Source: G021776435 sp046756245
Lineage (GTDB): Bacteria > Pseudomonadota > Alphaproteobacteria > Caulobacterales > Parvularculaceae
Direction: 5' to 3'
Length of the DNA stretch: 7,841 nucleotides
Assembly (NCBI GenBank): GCA_046756245.1
Contig: JBHHVZ010000117.1
Coordinates: 1 to 7,841 of the forward strand
Part shown: positions 1-6,244 of the stretch, piece after piece
Layout: every line of letters begins with the position of its first letter
Position numbering within the stretch: position 1 is the first letter of the stretch
The notes under the pieces: model-generated
What the model saw: the letters and a program-made list of their open reading frames with translations, nothing else
Database searches by the model: none
What the model was told of the DNA's origin: nothing
Made by a program: the position numbers and the translations under genes

Positions 1-28
1 CTTCGCGTCTTTCCTGGTCTGTCGTCAT
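1..28 (-). CDS. 5' end of a leftward gene cut by the window edge
   Basis: Only the first nine codons are visible, reading MTTDQERRE, so no family can be named. The start is well supported: ATG (complement of 26-28) follows a near-perfect Shine-Dalgarno (GGAGGTGA, complement of 31-38) with about 5 bases between GGAGG and ATG. The charged, hydrophilic N-terminus shows no sign of a signal peptide or membrane segment. The gene is divergent from the isomerase-like gene at 142, so the 113 bases between them should hold both promoters. It could be a chance ATG behind a chance GGAGG, but the spacing makes a real gene more likely. Confidence 0.6.
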
Positions 29-30
29 AC

Positions 31-38
31 TCACCTCC
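31..38 (-). promoter_or_regulatory. Strong ribosome binding site of the truncated left-edge gene
   Basis: The complement reads GGAGGTGA, an almost full match to the anti-Shine-Dalgarno, correctly spaced before ATG at 28-26. It is the main evidence that a gene leaves the window on the left. Confidence 0.6.
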
Positions 39-141
39 GTGACGCCCGTGATAGTTTGAGAGGTCCGGGCTAGCGGGCGAGCCCTGATCATTCAATCCGG
101 TTCGTCCGTTTGTCGCGTTTGCATAATAATGGAGATATAGG

Positions 142-783
142 ATGGCGATTCTCGATGTCTACTGGTCTTTCAGAAGCCCCTATTCCTATCTCGCCGCTGA
201 CCGCCTGATTATGATGGGCGCGGCGTATGCGATCGACTTGCGGTTTCGCCCGGTCCGGCCCCTGGCGCTGCGCGAATCGGATTTTTTTGAGCGCGGTCGC
301 CCGCAATTTCTGCCTTATCTGCTCAAGGACGTGATGCGGGAAGCCGAACGGCTTTCCATTCCAATAGCAATGCCGCGCCCTGACCCGGTTGCTATGAACA
401 TGGAGACAGGCGTCGTTGACGCCGAACAGCCGCTGATGGATCGGCTGATGACGCTCGGCGTCGCAGCGGTGGAGACAGGGCGGGGACTTTTCTTCGCTCG
501 AAGCGTTTCGAAGCGAATCTGGGGCGGCCGCGAAAACTGGCACGAGCCCGCAACGCTGGCCGAAGCGGCGGAGGAGGCCGGATTGGCCCTCGACGCTCTC
601 GAAACCTGGGCCCGCGACAATCCCGGGCGCGTCGCGGAGGCGATCGCCGAAAACGAGGCCGAACAGCTCAAACACCATTGGGGCGTGCCGCTGATGGTCC
701 TCGACGGCGAGCCGTTTTTCGGCCAGGACCGCCTGGACGCGCTGCGCTGGCGGCTGGATCAACTGGTTTCACGACAAAGCTAG
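142..783 (+). CDS. 2-hydroxychromene-2-carboxylate isomerase-like protein (DsbA/GST-kappa fold)
   Basis: This 213-residue protein matches the family of DsbA-fold, glutathione-dependent isomerases that interconvert 2-hydroxychromene-2-carboxylate and hydroxybenzylidenepyruvate in naphthalene breakdown. The N-terminus (YWSFRSPYSYLA, residues 7-18) has the family's S-P-Y/F-S signature in place of a CxxC; Ser12 is the expected glutathione-contacting residue. The C-terminus has the thioredoxin-fold cis-Pro segment HWGVPLMVLDGEPFFGQDRL (179-198, Pro183). Length is normal and there is no signal peptide, so it should be cytoplasmic. The start is supported by GGAGA at 131-135, 6 bases before ATG. No aromatic-degradation genes are nearby, so the true substrate is open; many alphaproteobacteria carry such paralogues as general glutathione-dependent isomerases or oxidoreductases. 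Family assignment is firm; the exact reaction is inferred. Confidence 0.88.
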   Translation: MAILDVYWSFRSPYSYLAADRLIMMGAAYAIDLRFRPVRPLALRESDFFERGRPQFLPYLLKDVMREAERLSIPIAMPRPDPVAMNMETGVVDAEQPLMDRLMTLGVAAVETGRGLFFARSVSKRIWGGRENWHEPATLAEAAEEAGLALDALETWARDNPGRVAEAIAENEAEQLKHHWGVPLMVLDGEPFFGQDRLDALRWRLDQLVSRQS

Positions 784-882
784 CGCCATGGACGCCCGCG
801 GCAGAATTAGGCTAGCCTTTCGCGAATCGGAGGCGGCGGAAGGCCGCGATTTCCGGGCGGGCGCTCTTAGAAGGGGACGGAA

Positions 883-1191
883 ATGAAGCACCGAGTGGCG
901 ATACTGGCGATGATATTTTTGGCGGCGGCCTGTGCGACGGTATCGCCGCGCTCGCGGGTTCAGGGGAATCTTGAGGAGCTGGGCGTATCGCCCAACCGTG
1001 CGAAATGCCTCGCCGGCGAGCTTGACGATCGTCTCGACCGCAAGGACCTCGCCCATGTCGCCGAATTTCTCGACAATATGAACCGGGCGTCCTCGGCCGG
1101 CGAGACGCTGGACGCGCTTTTGACCATCGACAATCCGCGTGCGGCCGCCGCCGTCGCCAGCGCCGGAATCGCATGTGCGTTCGGCCGATGA
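883..1191 (+). CDS. Small lipoprotein candidate, first of a tandem pair
   Basis: A 102-residue protein I do not recognise as a named family. It opens with a lipoprotein-type signal: basic MKHR, hydrophobic core to about residue 16, then LAAAC with Cys17 as the probable lipidated residue. The mature part is alpha-helix-like and has two more cysteines, Cys42 (RAKCLA) and Cys98 (IACAF). AAGGGG at 871-876 lies 6 bases before ATG and supports the start. From about residue 24 it aligns with the next gene product at roughly 40% identity over 47 residues: S-R-x-Q-x-x-L-x-x-L-G-x-S, then R-x-x-C-x-A and L-x-x-RL-x-R. This marks them as tandem duplicates. Its stop overlaps the next ATG (ATGA). It is probably anchored to the inner or outer membrane facing the periplasm; function is unknown. 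Confidence 0.75.
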   Translation: MKHRVAILAMIFLAAACATVSPRSRVQGNLEELGVSPNRAKCLAGELDDRLDRKDLAHVAEFLDNMNRASSAGETLDALLTIDNPRAAAAVASAGIACAFGR

Positions 1192-1559
1192 ATACGCGTG
1201 TTGTCGTATCGGCGCGCGTAATGCGCCGCCTTCTTATTCCCGTCGTCCTGGCGCTGGCGCCGGCATGCGCCCACAATGCGGAAAATCATACGCGCGTGGC
1301 CGCCGCTGCAATCGAAGACGACATTCCGCCCAGCCGTTTTCAGGACGGACTCATGCGACTCGGCGCGTCCGAAACGCGAAGCGCCTGCTTCGCCCATGTG
1401 CTGGCCGAACGCCTCCAGCGCGCCGGGCGGGCCGAGGCGGCGGGCGTCCTGGAAAACGCGAATTCCAGACAGGATATGCGCGCCGGAGTCATGTCGGCTA
1501 CGCTGGAAGTCCGGCGGGCGTTCATCGCCGCCAATATGCGCTGTCCGCGGACCAGTTGA
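1188..1559 (+). CDS. Small lipoprotein candidate, second of the tandem pair
   Basis: A 123-residue protein when started at the ATG that overlaps the previous stop (ATGA, 1188-1191), a layout typical of translational coupling. A second in-frame ATG at 1221 would give a more compact signal peptide, MRRLLIPVVLALAPAC, so the start is uncertain between the two. Cys27 (from 1188) would be the lipidated residue, but the lipobox APAC, with Pro at -2, is weaker than in the upstream partner. A short Ala/charged linker leads to a helical domain at about residues 49-120 homologous to the preceding protein. It shares the cysteine pair (Cys67 in SACFA, Cys119 in MRCP) and the pattern L-x-x-L-G-x-S-x-x-R. 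The end lies only 11 bases before the hydrolase ATG. The homology argues it is real although the family is unknown to me. Confidence 0.72.
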   Translation: MNTRVVVSARVMRRLLIPVVLALAPACAHNAENHTRVAAAAIEDDIPPSRFQDGLMRLGASETRSACFAHVLAERLQRAGRAEAAGVLENANSRQDMRAGVMSATLEVRRAFIAANMRCPRTS

Positions 1560-1570
1560 TCGCCCGCCTG

Positions 1571-2704
1571 ATGCAGATGAACGAATTTATGGTTGAAGGA
1601 CGCGCAGACGCGCCATTTGCGAGCGTTCGCGCCGCGTTTGAAAAGAATTTCGACGACGGGCTGGAACTCGGCGCCGGCTTTGTCGTCTGCATTGACGGCG
1701 AGATCGTCATCAAGCTTTGCGGCGGGTTCGAAGACAAGGCCTGCAAGACCCCCTGGCGGGATGACACGATCGCCTGCGTCTATTCCAGCGGCAAAGCCGT
1801 GTTAACGCTGCTCGTAGCGCGGGCGGCAAGCGATGGAGCGCTTTCCTATGATGCGCCAGCGGCCGATTACTGGCCGGAATTCGGCGCGCAGGGAAAAGAA
1901 CGCATTACGGTCGGCGAGCTGTTGTCCCACCAGGGCGGGTTGTGCGGCATTCCCGACGCCATGGCGCCGGAAGACTGGATTGACTGGCGCGTAATTACAA
2001 AGCGCCTTGAGACGATGGCGCCGTTATGGCCGCCCGGATCGGCGAACGGTTATCATCCCCAGACGTTCGGATTTCTCGCCGGCGAACTGTTGCGGCGGAC
2101 GGTCGGGCGTTCGCCGGGCGAGATTATTCGCGCCGATTTCGCTGAAAAATTCGAACTGCCGATTTTCTGCGGCATGACGCCGGAAGAAACAACGCGCGCG
2201 GCCTATATGCGCAAACCCCCGCGTCCGCCCGATCTGGGTGAAATCAATCGTTATACGGAGCTTGCTTTCCTGAAGCCGTGGTCGGCCCCGGCGCGCGTGT
2301 CGCGGGAGGCGTGGGCGGCGGCGGAAATTCCGGCTTCGAACATGCACGCCAGCGCCCGCGCGCTCGCCGAAGTCGTGCAGCCGTTGGCGAATGGCGGGAT
2401 GTTCAGGGGTGAAAAAATCCTCGCGGCAGCGGCGATTGACGCCGCACTCGGCGAGCGCATTCGCGGCGACGATCTGGTTTTGCCGTTTCATCTTGCATGG
2501 ACGCCGGGCCTCATGAAGAACATCAACGGCCATTTCGGCCCAAGCACGCATGCATATGGTCACGCCGGCTTTGGCGGTTCTTGTGTCGTCATCGATCCGG
2601 AAAACCGGTTGACGGCGGCGTATGTGATGAACAAAATGTCGCCGCATCTCGCTGGCGATCCACGCGCCGTCAGGCTGCTCGATGCAGTCTATGACTGTCT
2701 TTAA
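1571..2704 (+). CDS. Beta-lactamase-fold serine hydrolase (class C/EstB-like esterase family)
   Basis: From ATG 1571 this is a 377-residue member of the family of class C beta-lactamases, DD-peptidases and EstB-type esterases. Visible motifs are SxxK in VYSSGKAV (Ser72 nucleophile, Lys75), LLSHQGGLCG at 117-126 (the family's LLTHTSGL-like segment), Tyr161 in GYHPQTFGFLAGELLRR (the YxN-position Tyr, here Y-H-P as in esterase-like members), and H-A-G at 331-333 in place of KTG. This pattern favours an esterase or amidase over a true beta-lactamase. No signal peptide is seen, so it is probably cytoplasmic. The open frame extends upstream to 1139 but that part is Arg-rich and overlaps both lipoprotein genes, so I exclude it. 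No clear Shine-Dalgarno precedes 1571. ATGs at 1577 and 1589, or TTG at 1556 overlapping the previous stop, are alternatives. The packing suggests coupled translation with the lipoproteins. Confidence 0.87.
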   Translation: MQMNEFMVEGRADAPFASVRAAFEKNFDDGLELGAGFVVCIDGEIVIKLCGGFEDKACKTPWRDDTIACVYSSGKAVLTLLVARAASDGALSYDAPAADYWPEFGAQGKERITVGELLSHQGGLCGIPDAMAPEDWIDWRVITKRLETMAPLWPPGSANGYHPQTFGFLAGELLRRTVGRSPGEIIRADFAEKFELPIFCGMTPEETTRAAYMRKPPRPPDLGEINRYTELAFLKPWSAPARVSREAWAAAEIPASNMHASARALAEVVQPLANGGMFRGEKILAAAAIDAALGERIRGDDLVLPFHLAWTPGLMKNINGHFGPSTHAYGHAGFGGSCVVIDPENRLTAAYVMNKMSPHLAGDPRAVRLLDAVYDCL

Positions 2705-2707
2705 CGC

Positions 2708-2986
2708 TTAAAACGAGACCTTGACGTCAAAGCTGACGAATGGCGGTTGCGGATAGCCCGGCAAGACCTTGCGCATTTCGAGCGCTTCTTCAAGCCGGCG
2801 ATGACGCAACGCCGTATCGGCGCGGGCCCGCCGGGTGACGGCCTGAATCTCGATGTTGCGTTCGCCGATGGAAAACGACGTGAGCGTCTTCGGGTGCGAG
2901 CGTGGCGCCTCGAACATCTCGGCGCCAGCCGGTCCGGCGGCCGTAAGACAAAGCGCGACGGCGCATGCAAATGCATGGTTTTTCAT
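2708..2986 (-). CDS. Small secreted protein of unknown function
   Basis: A 92-residue protein of no family I recognise. It has a clear Sec signal peptide (MKNH, hydrophobic core 5-18, likely cut after A20-G-A22), giving a mature chain of about 70 residues. The mature part contains an Arg/Glu-rich stretch at 51-73 that looks helical, a Pro-rich turn (PGYPQPPF, 76-83), and an alternating end, VSFDVKVSF, with a C-terminal Phe. The start is well supported by GGTGGAGG (complement of 2993-3000), 6 bases before ATG. It follows the epoxide-hydrolase-like gene on the same strand after 127 bases, with a possible promoter of its own. Its stop lies 3 bases from the stop of the convergent serine hydrolase. 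The opposite strand has an open frame here too, but that one lacks a start signal and secretion features. Confidence 0.68.
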   Translation of the reverse strand: MKNHAFACAVALCLTAAGPAGAEMFEAPRSHPKTLTSFSIGERNIEIQAVTRRARADTALRHRRLEEALEMRKVLPGYPQPPFVSFDVKVSF

Positions 2987-2992
2987 TGCAAG

Positions 2993-3000
2993 CCTCCACC
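2993..3000 (-). promoter_or_regulatory. Ribosome binding site of the small secreted protein
   Basis: The complement reads GGTGGAGG and lies 6 bases upstream of ATG at 2986-2984. It decides the choice of this short frame over the overlapping frames on both strands. Confidence 0.65.
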
Positions 3001-3069
3001 CCTGATCACTCTCAGGTGAAGGGTCGCGATGAATCCTGACTAAAAGTTTAGGCGGTCCGGCGGGTTTTA

Positions 3070-3098
3070 TCTCAATCTATGTCGTGAAGTTCTGTCAA
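3070..3098 (-). promoter_or_regulatory. Possible sigma-70-type promoter for the small secreted gene
   Basis: On the minus strand a consensus -35 TTGACA (complement of 3093-3098) is followed after 17 bases by TTGAGA (complement of 3070-3075), a weak -10. This lies in the AT-richer part of the 127-base gap downstream of the epoxide-hydrolase-like gene and would give a 5' leader of about 80 bases. The -35 is good and the -10 is poor, so this is tentative. Confidence 0.28.
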
Positions 3099-3113
3099 AA
3101 TTCTCTCAATTTA

Positions 3114-4064
3114 TCAGAAATAACGGCGCTTGAGCCAATCGACGATCAGCGCAGCGGCTTCATCCGGCTTTTCCCATGTCATCCAATGTCCGCACCCGGA
3201 AAGAACGTGTTTGTCAAGATCAAAAACAAGCGATTCCATGCCCTCCGCGCCTTCAGGCGGCAAGAACAGGTCGAGCTCGGCGCCAATCCATAACGCCGGC
3301 GCGCGCACAGTCTCGTCGCGGCCTTCCATCAGCGCCCAGTTGCGATCGACATTGCGGTAGATATTGATCCCGCCGCGAAAGCCCGAGCGCCGATAAGCAT
3401 CGACATAGACCTTCAAGTCTTCTTCCGTCAGCACGAGATCGCCGGTTTCCGGAGTCTGGCCGCGTTGGAAACGGCTCAGCAGATCGTAGACGCCGGGGAT
3501 TAGCGCAGCCCAGCGCTCGCGCGGCGCCGGTTTTTGGAAAACCAGCCGGAAAAACCGCTCAATATCGGTCTCGAAAAGCTGCTCCGGCGCGTCTTCTTCC
3601 TGAAAGCGGATGAAATAATGCCGATCCGTGAAGCGCTTTTCGATTATCTTCAGCGGCGGAACCGGCGGGCGCGGGCGCAACGGCGTGCACAGGGAAATAA
3701 CGCCGGCGACGCGTTCCGGCCTCAGTTGCGCCATCGCCCAGACGATCGCCCCGCCCCAGTCATGGCCGCAAAAGACCGCGCGCTCGATCTCCAGCGCATC
3801 AAGCAGCGCCGCGAGATCGCCCGTCAGCGTGCAGATGTCATAGAGATTTTTGAGGGGCGGCGCCGCTGAACGCCCGAATCCTTTAAGGTCGAGCGCAATC
3901 GCGCGGTAGCCGGCGGCGGCGAGCGCCGGAAAGACCGGTTTCCAGGAATAGGCGATCTCCGGCCAGCCATGAACGAGAATCACCGGCGGGCCCGAACCTT
4001 CTTCATAGACGGCGAGCAAGACGCCGCCAGCGTCGACAATCCGGGGAGACGCGAAATCGATCAT
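3114..4064 (-). CDS. Epoxide-hydrolase-like alpha/beta hydrolase
   Basis: This 316-residue protein has the full signature of soluble epoxide hydrolases, which open epoxides to diols through an Asp-ester intermediate. The oxyanion motif is HGWPE (32-36). The nucleophile elbow is GHDWGG (100-105) with Asp102 as nucleophile; Asp rather than Ser argues against a plain esterase. Cap-domain tyrosines that would activate the epoxide are probably Tyr150 (RHYFIRFQ) and Tyr236 (NIYRNVDRNW). The acid is probably Asp265 (AELDLFLPP) and the base His293 (CGHWMTWEKPDE). Length is normal and there is no signal peptide, so it should be cytoplasmic. A haloalkane or haloacetate dehalogenase is less likely because of the HGWP motif and paired cap tyrosines. 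The substrate cannot be read from sequence. No strong Shine-Dalgarno precedes ATG 4064. It lies 90 bases downstream of the RarD-type gene on the same strand. Confidence 0.87.
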   Translation of the reverse strand: MIDFASPRIVDAGGVLLAVYEEGSGPPVILVHGWPEIAYSWKPVFPALAAAGYRAIALDLKGFGRSAAPPLKNLYDICTLTGDLAALLDALEIERAVFCGHDWGGAIVWAMAQLRPERVAGVISLCTPLRPRPPVPPLKIIEKRFTDRHYFIRFQEEDAPEQLFETDIERFFRLVFQKPAPRERWAALIPGVYDLLSRFQRGQTPETGDLVLTEEDLKVYVDAYRRSGFRGGINIYRNVDRNWALMEGRDETVRAPALWIGAELDLFLPPEGAEGMESLVFDLDKHVLSGCGHWMTWEKPDEAAALIVDWLKRRYF

Positions 4065-4099
4065 TCGCTAAGAATGACGCCCGCCGCCGCGCCCGGCAA

Positions 4100-4121
4100 G
4101 GCGGTCTTGCAGCGGACCGCC
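4100..4121 (-). other. GC-rich hairpin between the rarD-type and epoxide-hydrolase-like genes
   Basis: A perfect 7-bp inverted repeat, GGCGGTC (4100-4106) and GACCGCC (4115-4121), encloses an 8-base loop. It begins 33 bases past the stop of the RarD-type gene. Neither strand has a T-run after the stem, so it is not a classical intrinsic terminator. It could slow transcription, protect an mRNA end, or be chance in GC-rich DNA. Confidence 0.3.
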
Positions 4122-4154
4122 GCAATGCCGCTTTTGCAACCCCGCCATTATGAG

Positions 4155-5105
4155 TTAAGCCCCGGCGTTTTGACTTACAGCCGCGCGGCGCCGGGCGCGA
4201 TTGGCGCGCACGGCGTCGACGCTGAAAATGGCCAGCGCCGTCCAGATCGCGCCAAAGCAGATCGCGTGGGCGAGGGTGAAAGGCTCTCCGTAATAGAGTC
4301 CGAACAGGAACTGCATGGTCGGCGCCAGATATTGCATAAAGCCGATCGTCGTCAGCCGCAGCCGCCGTGCAGCGAGCGCAAACAATACAAGCGGCGTCAC
4401 CGTCACCGGGCCGGCGAGGATTAGCAAAAGATCTGTGCCGAAGTTTATCGTTCCGAACGACCCAACGCCCGCCCCGGCGCGCCAGAACAGAAACGCCAGC
4501 GCAACCGGCGACAGCAAGCTGGTTTCGATAAAAAGGCCCGGCATGGCGCCGACCGGCGTTGTTTTGCGTACGTAGGAATAAGTCGTGAAGAGAATGGCGA
4601 GCGCGATTCCCGCCCAGGGAAAAGCGCCCGAGCCAACGGTCAAAACGCCGACGCCGAGTGCGGCGAGCCCGACAGCCGCAATCTGCGCGCGCCGCAGGCG
4701 TTCGCCTAATACAAAAACGCCGACGGCTACTTGCATCAATGGATTGATGTAATAGCCGAGGCTTGCTTCGAGCACGCGCTCGGCGCCGATCGCCCACACG
4801 TAAATCAGCCAGTTGCCTGAAATGACAATCGCCGACAGGGCGAGCATAGCCAGAATGCGTCGGTTGAAGAAGGCGACGCGGACTTCCGGCCATTGCCGGC
4901 GCAAAATGATGAGCATTGCGCCGAACGGCACGGACCAGAGAATGCGGTGCGCGACGATTTCTATCGGCGGCACATGTCCGACCGACTTCAAATAAGGCGG
5001 CAGGATCCCCCATAAAAAATAAGCGCCCAATCCACACAGAAGGCCAAGCTGCATCTCCGCGCGCGCATGCGCCGGGTCGACGGATTTTTCAGCCTTTAAC
5101 GACAT
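4155..5105 (-). CDS. rarD: RarD-type EamA/DMT-superfamily permease
   Basis: A 316-residue integral membrane protein with the ten-segment layout of the EamA (drug/metabolite transporter) superfamily. The first segment is at about 18-36 and the last at about 278-297. RarD-specific features are GAYFLWGILPPYLK (27-40), the HRILWS element (53-58), the loop SLGYYINPLMQV (115-126) and GFMQYLAPTMQFLFGLYYGE (255-274), followed by a basic tail at 300-308. RarD proteins were named from a chloramphenicol-resistance phenotype but are generally thought to export or import small metabolites; the substrate is unknown. ATG 5105 is preceded only by a weak AGGG. asd starts the same strand and stops 71 bases upstream with no clear promoter between, so the two may be co-transcribed. 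A weak 5-bp stem (5142-5146/5154-5158) in that gap lacks a T-run and is not a convincing terminator. Confidence 0.92.
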   Translation of the reverse strand: MSLKAEKSVDPAHARAEMQLGLLCGLGAYFLWGILPPYLKSVGHVPPIEIVAHRILWSVPFGAMLIILRRQWPEVRVAFFNRRILAMLALSAIVISGNWLIYVWAIGAERVLEASLGYYINPLMQVAVGVFVLGERLRRAQIAAVGLAALGVGVLTVGSGAFPWAGIALAILFTTYSYVRKTTPVGAMPGLFIETSLLSPVALAFLFWRAGAGVGSFGTINFGTDLLLILAGPVTVTPLVLFALAARRLRLTTIGFMQYLAPTMQFLFGLYYGEPFTLAHAICFGAIWTALAIFSVDAVRANRARRRAAVSQNAGA

Positions 5106-5176
5106 GACGCCCTATCTGTCTGAACGCGCCGTCTGCAGTCGACCCGTTTCTTGCGGGTTCTCGGCGCTTGCGCGCG

Positions 5177-6202
5177 TCAGGCGGCCTTGTCGATGAGTCC
5201 GCGATTTAGAAGAAGCTCGGCGATTTGCACCGCGTTAAGCGCCGCTCCTTTACGCAGATTGTCGGAAACGCACCAGAAGGCGAGACCGTTCTCAACCGTC
5301 GGATCGACGCGGATGCGACTGATGAATGTCGCAAAATCGCCGACGCATTCGACCGGCGTGACGTAACCGCCGTCCTCGCGCTTGTCGACGACGAGAATCC
5401 CCGGCGCCTCGCGGAGAATCTCGCGCGCTTCATCGTCCATAAGCGGTTTTTCGAATTCAACATTCACCGCCTCGCCGTGGCCGACGAAAACCGGCACGCG
5501 CACGCAGGCGGCCGTCAGCTTGATCCGCGGATCAAGAATTTTCTTCGTCTCCGACGTCATCTTCCATTCTTCTTTCGTAAAGCCGTCCTCCATGAAGGCG
5601 TCGATATGCGGAATGACGTTGAACGCGATCTGTTTAGTAAAGGCCGACGGCGTCGGCTCGTCATTGACGAAGATGCCTTTCGTCTGGTCGAACAGTTCGT
5701 CCATCGCTTCCTTGCCTGCGCCGGACGTCGACTGATAGGTCGACACCACGACGCGCGTTATCGTTGCGGCGTCGTGGAGCGGCTTGAGCGCGACGACAAG
5801 CTGCGCTGTCGAACAGTTCGGATTTGCGATAATGCGTTTTTTTGCGAATTCCCGGACGGCTTCCGGATTCACTTCCGGCACGACAAGCGGCACTTCCGGG
5901 TGCATCCTGAAGTGCGAGGAATTGTCGATGACGATCGCGCCGGCGGCCGATGCTTTCGGCGCCCATTCCTTGGCGATCGAACCGCCGGCTGCAAAAAGCG
6001 CGATGTCAGCTTTGGAAAAGTCAAATGTTTCGAGGTCGCGGCACTTCAGCGTCTTGTCGCCGAATGACACTTCGCGCCCGATCGAATGGCGTGAGGCGAT
6101 AGCGAACGCCTCCCCGACCGGAAACAGACGCTCGGCGAGAATCGCCAGCATTTCCTGTCCCACATTGCCGGTCGCGCCGACGACGGCGACATTGACTGCC
6201 AT
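5177..6202 (-). CDS. asd: Aspartate-semialdehyde dehydrogenase
   Basis: A complete 341-residue Asd, the NADPH-dependent enzyme that reduces L-aspartyl-4-phosphate to L-aspartate 4-semialdehyde, the branch point toward lysine/diaminopimelate, threonine and methionine. Seen directly: the Rossmann nucleotide-binding loop GATGNVG (9-15), IDNSSHFRM (92-100), the catalytic NPNCST with Cys130, the STSGAGKEAMDEL segment (158-170), and RVPVFVGHGE with active-site His242. Length and motif spacing match the short proteobacterial form, and it should be cytoplasmic. ATG 6202 follows AAAGGAG (complement of 6209-6215) with 6 bases between, leaving no doubt about the start. It is the first of four leftward genes. 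The usual alphaproteobacterial neighbours (leuB and related genes) are not in the window. Confidence 0.97.
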   Translation of the reverse strand: MAVNVAVVGATGNVGQEMLAILAERLFPVGEAFAIASRHSIGREVSFGDKTLKCRDLETFDFSKADIALFAAGGSIAKEWAPKASAAGAIVIDNSSHFRMHPEVPLVVPEVNPEAVREFAKKRIIANPNCSTAQLVVALKPLHDAATITRVVVSTYQSTSGAGKEAMDELFDQTKGIFVNDEPTPSAFTKQIAFNVIPHIDAFMEDGFTKEEWKMTSETKKILDPRIKLTAACVRVPVFVGHGEAVNVEFEKPLMDDEAREILREAPGILVVDKREDGGYVTPVECVGDFATFISRIRVDPTVENGLAFWCVSDNLRKGAALNAVQIAELLLNRGLIDKAA

Positions 6203-6208
6203 AATCCG

Positions 6209-6215
6209 CTCCTTT
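6209..6215 (-). promoter_or_regulatory. Ribosome binding site of asd
   Basis: The complement reads AAAGGAG, ideally spaced 6 bases before the asd ATG, and fixes that start codon. Confidence 0.75.
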
Positions 6216-6236
6216 GTTGCAGGTGCGAGAAACGAT

Positions 6237-6244
6237 GTTATAGC
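6237..6244 (-). promoter_or_regulatory. Possible -10 element of the asd promoter
   Basis: The complement reads GCTATAAC, a full match to GCTANAWC, the -10 part of the consensus described for Caulobacter housekeeping promoters. It lies 34 bases upstream of the asd ATG. A TTGACA (complement of 6250-6255) is close by but only 7 bases from TATAAC, far too near to be its -35, and no good -35 exists at the proper distance. The promoter is therefore only suggested. Confidence 0.28.

Noticed and set aside
67..84. Hairpin GGGCT/AGCCC in the left divergent gap as an operator or attenuator
   Set aside because: A 5-bp stem with an 8-base loop is readily expected by chance in DNA this GC-rich, and no promoter elements sit around it.
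88..762. 224-codon minus-strand frame opposite the isomerase-like gene
   Set aside because: It mirrors a gene with clear family motifs on the plus strand; its own translation is rich in Arg/His/Pro, shows no domain, and has no ribosome binding site.
1139..1570. N-terminal extension of the serine hydrolase frame
   Set aside because: It overlaps both lipoprotein genes, is Arg/Pro/Gly-rich, and is not part of the beta-lactamase fold.
2024..2647. 207-codon minus-strand frame opposite the serine hydrolase
   Set aside because: No recognisable domain or start signal; it lies wholly within a gene with clear catalytic motifs.
3532..3546. GGTTTT/AAAACC inverted repeat resembling the terminal palindrome core
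   Set aside because: It lies inside the epoxide-hydrolase-like coding region, lacks the outer arms, and is explained by codon usage.
4003..5037. 344-codon minus-strand frame overlapping the RarD-type gene in another frame
   Set aside because: The translation is Arg-rich with no membrane segments, while the alternative frame gives a textbook RarD permease.
5142..5158. Hairpin after asd as an intrinsic terminator
   Set aside because: The stem is only 5 bp (ACCCG/CGGGT) with a 7-base loop and no T-run on the relevant strand.
5225..6067. 280-codon plus-strand frame opposite asd
   Set aside because: asd is beyond doubt; the antisense translation is a composition-driven Arg/Asp/Phe-rich shadow of GC-rich codons.
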